NCBI GenBank assembly: GCA_012931725.1
Contig: CM022953.1
Span: forward strand, 57,296,574-57,360,573
Direction of reading: 5' to 3'
Origin: Litsea cubeba
Lineage: Eukaryota > Streptophyta > Magnoliopsida > Laurales > Lauraceae
DNA: 64,000 nt
Positions 56,877 through 64,000 of this stretch are shown in pieces (positions within the stretch are counted from its first letter, which is position 1; each line of letters starts with the position of its first letter). The position numbers were made by a program, and so were the translations under genes. Under the pieces are notes generated by a model. That model was not told the origin of the DNA. It saw only the letters and a list, made by a program, of their open reading frames with translations, and ran no database searches.

Positions 56877-57118
56877 GTGGTTCTGTTACCCTACTTTGAC
56901 AGTATATAATGCAAATATTTCAACCTGTACTTAAAAAATCAAGCACTATCCAAAGTAATTGAAGATAACATCAAATAACTAAAACACATTTGACAGCAAG
57001 TACATCCATATTCAAATTACATAAGAACATTGTCTTAAAATAACCATCTTAGTACTTGAAAAAAATATATACAATGTTTTTTTGTTTTTCATCAATTATA
57101 ACAAAAAGTTACATTTCT

Positions 57119-58991
57119 TCAACTGTCCCTTCCTCTCCTAGTCCTAGTGCGACTGTAAGTTTGTGAACTCATGTGGGGATGTCGAAAGGTTCGTTGAGCA
57201 TCCTCAATTGAAATTCCCCGTAACACATGTGCCACCTGATTCACATGGGTATATAATCCCCGCGGGTCTTCAACCCAATGGTCTTCACCTCTTCCGGTAA
57301 CCTCATCAAGTATGATCAGTGCATCCGAATTACGCTGGTGATAGTCAATCATACCGCTACCACTTGGCTCATTTTCTTCGGGACGGGGCGCGAAATTAGA
57401 ATGTAAGTTTGGGTGTTGTAGTATCCTCCACGATACTCGTGCATACCAATCCATATACCCGGGAACACAATCTGAAGGACGCCTAACTGGTTGACTGCGA
57501 TTCAATGCAGATAGTAGGTGATTAGGCCATCCTTCCCAAACTTGATTGATATATTGATATGCGATTTGATAGTCACGGGCAGTAGGACCTCGCGTAGCAT
57601 GAATAGGGGCTAATGGCGGTGGAGGAATCGTCTGAACTCTCCCAAACTGTCTGAGCACCCTATCTGGGTGATAAGGCTCAACAACATCCATACATTTGAT
57701 GCACCCACAGTAGTATGCAACTTCATTGAAAGGATGATATTGTCTAACATCACGATATGGGTCCCAAGTCACCTGAAAGTAGTTAGTCAAATCGTAAGAT
57801 ATGAAAGTATATAATAGAAAATAAAAAGAAACATCAAGTTACACTATTTAAAAGAAACATCAAGTTAATTACCTGATCAGCACTCATGACGTCAATTCTC
57901 TCTCGTATGCTTTGTAAAGGAGCAGACTCTCTAAGAGGGAACCAACGATGGACCCGGGGCTGAATGGCTTGATAGAGTAAGTTTGGAGTCGGAGCCAAAC
58001 TTTCGAAGTGTTCGTACACCCAAGCTTCTAATAGAGTCAAATAGCCGGCTATTTGTTTCACTTCATGCCTGCTTGCTAACCCCAACTGCCTGTATAAGTA
58101 TGCTAGTGCAGCAGCACCCCATGCATATGAACGTATGGCCTCTACATCCACGAGTTTTGTAAGGAAAATGATCGGCACCCGTGTGCCACTCTTGTCAGTA
58201 AACAAGGTACAACCCAATAAGTACAAAAGGTATGCTCTTACTGCAGAGTCTATCATCTCGTCCCCATCACCGTCAGTCAAACTGGAAAACCTTTCCCGTA
58301 ACCACTCCAATCTAACTGATTGGCCCCGCACTTGTATCAACTCATCATGTGCTTCTACCGGTTCTACTCCTAGTGCATCAACAAGGAGTGCTTGAGCTTC
58401 TTCATATGACATTCTTTCATTATAAGAAACCGTCCGCCCAATCACTGGGATACCTAGGATAGATGCAACATCATCTAAGGTGATTGTCATCTCACCAAAA
58501 GGCATATGAAAGGTGTTCATCTCAGGTTGCCACCTTTCCACAAAACCAGATACAGTAATCTTATTGACGGATCGGTAAGATGCATTCACTAGTGTAGCCA
58601 ATCCAGACCTCGAGACTAAATCTCTAAACCTGTCAGACTCACTCAGTTGCCACAAAGGCACTTTCTGCCCATGACTTAGACATTTCAGTGGGCCTCGATC
58701 CTGCATTCAACCATTAATATATAATTTAATAAATTAACAAATAAATAAAAACTTTCATATCAAACAAGTGAAACACACCTCTCCAATCCAAATATACCCA
58801 GCTGTATGTGTATCAAAGCTGGTCAATAAGGACCTATCTTGTGGCCCCGGGGCTTGTTGATCTTCCATCTCTTCTTGTTGTTCTTCCTCTTCCTCAGATA
58901 TTTCTGGGTCTTCCACAACCTCTTCTATTATCTGACGTCGCTTCCTATTTGAAGCAGTAGGTCGCACTCGAGAAGAGCTTGGCCGGTCCAT
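57119..58991 (-). CDS. Plant mobile domain (PMD) protein, 564 aa, three exons, intact
   Basis: Exons 58991-58779, 58700-57873 and 57772-57119 have GT-AG borders, all phase 0. Residues 1-70 are basic then acidic (RKRRQIIEEV, EEEEEQQEEMEDQ). The PMD follows from about 72: KCLSHGQKVPLW, GLATLVNASYRSVNK, VERWQPEMNTFHMPFGEMTI, LDDVASILGIPVIGRTV, then RAYLLYLLGCTLFTDKSG and YAWGAAALAYLYRQLG. The C-part has EVAYYCGCIKCMDVVEPYHP, DRVLRQFGRVQTIP and a basic end. Host relatives (MAIN/MAIL1) act with a PP7-type phosphatase in silencing and genome stability. Transposon-borne copies have been suggested to dampen host silencing; that role is inferred. The third palindrome array lies just upstream of the ATG. 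Confidence 0.9.
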
Positions 58992-59034
58992 TTCTAAAAT
59001 ACGAAAGAAACAAATTTTATTTGACTGCTAGATA

Positions 59035-59190
59035 TGTTCGGACCTGAGTGTCCGAACATATTACTTTTGTTCGGACCTGAGTGTCCGAACAAAAGTAATA
59101 CGTTCGGACACTCAGGTCCGAACAAAACCAATTTGTTCGGACTTTAGTGTCCGAACATCTGCAACCCGTTCGGTCAACCAGAGCCGAACA
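59035..59190. repeat. Palindrome array 3, five units at 33-bp spacing, upstream of the PMD gene
   Basis: CCGAACA begins at 59052, 59085, 59118, 59151 and 59184, with TGTTCGG or CGTTCGG half-sites between (first at 59035). It starts 44 bp upstream of the PMD ATG and ends 504 bp from the right end of the MULE. Confidence 0.97.
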
Positions 59191-59651
59191 GTCGCGATTT
59201 CTGAACCTAAAACCGCGACTATGGATGATGAAATGTAACCCTAAACTATTAGAAAACAGTAACATTGTCTGTCAAAACTTACATTGAGTTAAAATCTATC
59301 CTAATAACAAGTTTTAATGGAAAAATAAGTAATCTAAGATGGAAAAGAATGGTAAAGAATAGATAGGGAAGAAGAAGAAATGGTAATGTTGGAAGTATCC
59401 ATTTACCTTTGGAAGAGAAGGATGTCTAGAGGAATAGGAACGCCGGTGGCACGCCGGAGAATCGCCGGAGAATGATGATCCAGTAGGTGGAGTGGAAGTG
59501 GCTTTTGGTTTGTGTCTGGGAAGAAGAAGAAGAAGATGTGTGTGGGAAGAAAAAAAGAGAGAAATGAATATAAGGGCAGTTTAGGAACTTTTGATGTGTG
59601 TGGAAAGAAATACATTCATTTTTAAATTTTAGTAATGTGTGTGGAGAGAAA

Positions 59652-59694
59652 TTGTGTTTGAAAAGAAATTTTTTGTGTTCCAATAGCAGCACTC
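59652..59694 (-). repeat. MULE right terminal inverted repeat
   Basis: Inverse of 53060-53102; ends CCAATAGCAGCACTC. Confidence 0.93.
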
Positions 59695-60701
59695 TTTTTA
59701 AATTTAAGAAGAGAAATTTTTAAAATTAATAAGGAAATTTTTATATTTTACCCCTTTTGCCCCTCCTCAACATTCTTACCTCAGGAAGAAGATTTTTTAA
59801 AACCGATAAGGATATTTTTTTCCTGATTTCTTCCAAGACACAAGATACCACATTTCATATCCCTTATATTTCTCCCGAAAATTCTCTTACCTGCAAACTA
59901 TTCGGCCATTCAAATGGAGAATCTATATTTCAAGCAACTCCTCATGCCTTTCCTTTTTCTCACATGAGTTCTTCATTAGGTTCTTATCACTAAGTAGGAC
60001 CCACTAAGGAAAAATGGAAATAGACTTTAGAACTGATTCTCATGAGTGGGCTCACTTGAAACAAAACCTTAACCACAAAAGGATTCCTTACATATGCTTA
60101 CCCAGATAACAGAATCAATATATCTGTGTGTGTGTGTGTATAACCATCAATTTTAAGATTTAATGCATCCAAACAAATATTAACAACAAGTAATGAAATA
60201 AACAGAGCAAACAACCAACGAAGCAAAAACTTATAAACAAAGAGAGAACTAAGAGAAATACAAATTGATAAGGCGCCCATTAAGAGCTTTACATTCTTGA
60301 ATTATTTCATCCTCATGGAGAAGTTCTTCCAAAGTATAGTTCTTTTTATCCAAAAAGGATTAATCCACCTGAAATAAACAGATGAACAGGCAAAAATCTT
60401 GTATATGTAATCCAAACTGTTGTTTGTTTAAACGGGATTAAAATCTAAACACCAAGTCAAGGAACAATTTGAAAAGTGTGCTATTTGGTTTGGGAACAAA
60501 GGTAACTGTAATGTAGGCTCTTGGCAATATAATGGGATGTGGAGTGGGCCCTTTCCTTTCATATACCTTGGTTGTTCAATAACATATCTGTCCAAAATAC
60601 CCAAGTTGTTGTTCACTAATTCTGTTCCAAATGTAGATTCACTTCAATAGTCTGTAAAGGTCCATATTAATTGGCGGCCTCGCACATTTGATATTTTACA
60701 G
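59695..60701. other. Intergenic or intron, no gene seen
   Basis: AT-rich, with a short GT microsatellite near 60126. Its right part ends in a splice acceptor at 60700-60701 for the next gene and may be intron or promoter of that gene. Confidence 0.5.
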
Positions 60702-63180
60702 GTTCATGAAGAAAACAGCAACGAGCATTCGAAGGGACTCCTCTTCCAGCAACCAAATTATATCTTGGAGGGAATTCGTCAAGGAGAGGTATGACGTAAA
60801 TGTTTTGCGTTCTCTATTTATAATTTTAATATCTTAGTTTTGTTGTATTGTTGTCCATGGAGTGGGTTCAATCATTATTGTTCTTATCAGGAATTCGGAC
60901 TTATGAGATGTATCCCAACAAACCCCGATAAAGATATTTGGGTGCTTACAAAAACTCAAAAGCAATACGTACGTCAAAAAGGGCCTACACCACTTGGCAG
61001 GCATAGATCGTATGGTCATAGACCATGCCTTGATAACAGCTTTGATTGAGAGGTGGCATCCAGAAATAAATTCATTCCATCTGCCATTCGGGGAAGCAAC
61101 TATACCACTTGAAGACGTTGCTTATATCTATGGCTTGCCAGTCGAAGGCCCAATTGTAACTGGACAGACTTTCTCAGGTAGATTGGTTGAGCCAGTTTGT
61201 CAAGAGTTGCTTGGGATCACGCCACAGAAGAAGCAAGACTATGTTGGCATAGCGATAAAATTTAAGTGGCTAGAAGACAACTTCAGCCCTTCTGCCTTGC
61301 AGGATAAGAAAAGGAAGAAACACAAAGATGATGAGATTAGAGCCACTCAGGCATATTTGTTCTTTTTGGTGTCCGGTCAAATATTCACACAGACTTCTGG
61401 TGCGAGGGGGCCTGCTTATCTGCTTAAGTTGTTTAAAGAACTCAAGCCTTACGCATGGGCCCCCGCATGTCTTACAAACCTTTATAAAATGTTGGCAAAG
61501 GCAACTTGGTGGGGCGAGGAGAAGAATGAGGATGAAGGAAAGAAGAAAGAGGATGAAAGAAAGAAGAAAGATAAAAAAGATGAGTACAGTAAGTCCTGTA
61601 GAACACCGATGGGGCCTTTGCAGCTTCTACAGGTGATTAATTCTCAAACTTGATAAGGAATGGTCGCATAATTTAAAACATAACTAACGCGTGTGTCCTA
61701 ATGTTTTCTATCGCATATATGGGCTTACTCTCGAATGTCTATTGGACGGTGTCCTTTGTCAGATCGTAGTTGGAAGAAGGACATACAGTTCCCACTTTTC
61801 AAGACATGGCATAGGAGGTTGGGGGAACACCCATACACAGCATCGGTCAAGGAAGTAAGGCACGAACTAAACACCTTGCCGGCTGATGGGGTAAATATAT
61901 TAGTGTTTTCCAAGATGATTTTACCTAATTATTACTTTGTTTGCCCACTGCCTATATCTAATGTGTTCTTATATGTGACTGTATGCAGTTCACTTGGCAG
62001 CCATATAATAACTACATCAAGAAATTCCGAATGAGCGTGCTCAAAGGGGATCACGATCTTTTTTCGTCATCGACTGTCCTAGTGTGGTACTGGGTTGTTG
62101 AGCGGCATACCACGTGGCGAGTCATGAAGCAATTTGGGCTTAAGTAAATAGTTCCCCCCCACCCGCCCTCCTCTTTCATTTTGCCATACGTGAGAAGAGA
62201 CCGTATAGAGAGGGTTGTAATTGATTACAGCTTGCATATGAATGAAGAGATAGCTACATCGTGGGCTGCAAGAAGACAACTCGGATTGCGTCGGGAGGAG
62301 TGCAAACAATCTATACATTCTGAAGAGTACTTCGTTTGGTATGTTGCCAACACACTCCAACACATAGGCATGGTTGGGCAAAGGGAGGGTAACGAGGCAG
62401 AAGCCCCCACTCAGCATGCCAACCCAAGTATCCCACAGCAATGCCTAAGTCTTGAATGTACAAGAATTCATGTTTTCCTTTTATATGGTATTAATATTGC
62501 TTTATTACTTTGTTTGACATAAACTTCGTTCGCAATCAGGTTGAAAAACTTATTTCTCATTTAGAGCGATCATGTGCGAGGGCAGAGCATAGTAGGAAAA
62601 AAAGCATATCAAGTCTACCGAACTCGATCCGGAAAAAGCTTAAGACCTTCAAGGCAGCATTTGGGACGACGTTCGAAAACTTCAACATAGAAGATGGCAA
62701 TAGCTCACAGTCCGACGAGGATGTAGAGAAGGTAAACTGCCAAGACCCGTTCTTGAATTTACTCTTGTGCATTCTGACTCTGTCTGTAATGTTTTCCAAT
62801 AGATGGCTCCCGAGACTGATGCTGGTCCATCTCACACCGTGTCCCCTCAGAATGTTCCAGAGACTAATCCTTGTCCATCCCAAACTGTTCCCCCTCAGAG
62901 TATTCCAGAGACTGATGGTGGTCCATGCCAAACTGTCCCCTCTCAGATGAGAGTCAAGAAAGTTGCTCTTAAGAGTCCAAAAGCAAAAACTTACAGGAGA
63001 AAGGGCAAAAAACGCCGCGACAATGTTCCAAGTGAAGGTCACCTAGCCAACTACCACCATTTAAAGAGGTTCTTGTCACACCCCGAAACTGGGCCCTACA
63101 GTGATCTGATCTCGAGATGTGAAATTTTGGAATTCATGAAAACTTTTTACTTTACCTTAGATCCGCGTGTGCGAGGATAA
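60702..63180 (+). pseudogene. Second PMD gene, multi-exon, decaying
   Basis: Exons seen: 60702-60788 (VHEENSNEHSKGLLFQQ), 60891-61632 (PMD core: MVIDHALITALIERWHPEIN, FHLPFGEATIPLEDVAYIYG, AYLFFLVSGQIFTQTSG, YAWAPACLTNLYKML), about 61714-61890 (WAYSRMSIGRCPLSDRSWKK) and 61989-about 62440 (FTWQPYNNYIKKFRMSVL to WYWVVERHTTWRVMKQFGL, then IATSWAARRQLGLR). The last two are 62540-62731 (EKLISHLERSC) and 62803-63180. The last exon has three 14-15 residue repeats of the form PETDxGPSQTVPPQ and a basic stretch. Defects: a one-base frameshift near 60980, no AG acceptor before 61714, and TAA at 62145-62147 (likely from CAA). The first exon is not identified. It lies outside the MULE ends. It may be a decayed host MAIN-like gene or a transposon relic. 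Confidence 0.75.
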
Positions 63181-64000
63181 CAAAAATCCAAATCACCACA
63201 TGAAAATATCGCGGAAGCTTGTGTAGCATTGCGACTCGGAGCCCGTAGCCATCGGAATCCATGTCGCACTCAACCAATAACATAAAGTCATCAATAAAGC
63301 AGACTGGTATAAATAAAGAACCATAAAGCATTGAGCTGGCAGTAACAGGACATTTCATTTCCCAATTATGTTCAAATTACAATTACAAAGTATTTTCATT
63401 ATAAAGCCCAGAGAAAAAGGCTAATAAAAGCCATCCAAACAAAATACAACTAAACAAAACACTACCCAAACATGTGTTACGAACTCTGGCGCCAAGCTTG
63501 ACATCTATGTGACATCAATGGCAACCTCTCGCTTAAAACTGACGACTCAACAGCCTCCTCCGAAGAAACACCTAAAAAAAGGAAAAAGAAAGAGACCTGG
63601 CACCAAACAAAAGGGGGTCAGACACAACGGTCTGGCAAGCAAATAAACAGATAATATGATCATAGGCATTTATAAAACATTATGAAATAATTGTAAATTC
63701 ATTTAAAGATTCGAAACAATAATAGTAATGAATCATGATAAAATGGTTGAAAGACTGAACATAATTATCAGCGCAATAAATGAACAGTATCCGAAACATA
63801 AAAATTTTAAAAGAGATAACAAATTGATTAAAACATTGGCAACCACATACAACTATAATCTCATATTACTGAAGTAACAAGAGCAGAACAGAAAACCGTT
63901 GCCACTACTCGTGGGACTAGAATAATCAGAACCGTAGCCACTACACGTGGGACCGGCAAAACAGAATCAGACCGTAGCCACTACATGTGGGACCGACAGA
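63181..64000 (-). mobile_element. LTR-like fragment, truncated by the window edge
   Basis: No coding sequence. Texture and some short words resemble the solo LTR at 29871-31590 (AT-rich, small tandem repeats). The last part has repeats of a (CACTAC)(A/T)CGTGGGAC motif. Orientation and boundaries are guesses. Confidence 0.3.
63895..64000. repeat. Three tandem copies of a roughly 36-39 bp unit
   Basis: Each unit contains CCGT(A/T)GCCACTAC and GTGGGAC (about 63896, 63932 and 63971). The last runs into the window edge. Confidence 0.85.

Larger units (their letters stand above)
53060..59694. mobile_element. MULE (Mutator-like element), 6.6 kb, apparently autonomous, carrying a PMD gene
   Basis: Ends are 43-bp inverted repeats: GAGTTCTGCTATTGGCACAC onward at 53060-53102 against the inverse of 59652-59694, with about three mismatches. 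TTTTTAA directly flanks both ends (53053-53059 and 59695-59701); 9-bp duplications are usual for MULEs, so two further positions have diverged or are obscured by the AT-rich site. Two convergent intact genes lie inside, a transposase-OTU fusion (plus) and a PMD gene (minus). Three CCGAACA/TGTTCGG arrays are placed near the ends and centre. Nothing in the coding regions looks broken. Confidence 0.92.

Noticed and set aside
53551..59190. CRISPR-like regularity of the 33-bp arrays
   Set aside because: The host is a plant, the repeats are imperfect palindromes only 7 bp per arm, spacers are 9-10 bp and related to each other, and no cas genes exist.

Overview
The window is nuclear DNA of a flowering plant. 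It is dense with nested plant-type transposable elements: Ty1/copia and Ty3/gypsy LTR retrotransposons primed by initiator tRNA-Met or a Tat-type primer, a CACTA element, a MULE, and several plant mobile domain (PMD) genes. Introns have plant GT-AG borders. I cannot name the species. The only convincing ordinary host gene is an intact NDR1/HIN1-like (NHL) membrane protein at 50930-51610 (minus).

Left third. 1-1088 is the 5' end of a minus-strand gypsy element (broken gag, primer site, truncated LTR). 1089-18171 is one old, decayed minus-strand copia element: truncated 3' LTR, polypurine tract, RT, integrase, protease and gag remnants, a long leader, primer site and a 1.67-kb 5' LTR. Its leader is split by a 9.05-kb CACTA transposon (6876-15925, target duplication GAA). 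The CACTA keeps spliced remnants of its transposition genes and has captured the 5' UTR, first exon and apparently intron 1 of a phosphoenolpyruvate carboxylase gene.

Middle. 18175-20122 is an antisense, frameshifted PMD gene with its own minus-strand TATA box. It seems to lie in the 3' part of a plus-strand retroelement whose polypurine tract and LTR start at 29662-29674. That host element is split by a young copia element (21079-28712, target duplication GTTTC, LTRs almost identical, two single-base frameshifts in gag-pol). Its LTR is in turn split by a 1.72-kb solo LTR (29871-31590, target duplication CCTAA).

34314-48871 holds a plus-strand Tat-type gypsy element (36544-48871, target duplication ACCAT). 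A 1913-bp segment spanning its left flank, 5' LTR and gag start was later duplicated in tandem, giving three LTRs. The 3' part carries antisense genes: a spliced reading frame with a 'putative gypsy type transposon' domain and coiled coil, and a 57-codon reading frame with a signal-peptide-like start, each behind a minus-strand TATA box.

Right third. After the NHL gene comes an apparently intact MULE (53060-59694, 43-bp terminal inverted repeats). It holds two convergent uninterrupted genes: an 897-aa MULE transposase fused to an OTU-type cysteine protease, and a 564-aa PMD protein. Three arrays of a CCGAACA-N9-TGTTCGG palindrome, each with exact 33-bp spacing, sit about 0.5 kb from each end and between the two genes. 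This is the most striking unexplained structure in the window. A second, decaying multi-exon PMD gene (60702-63180, plus) and an LTR-like fragment close the window.
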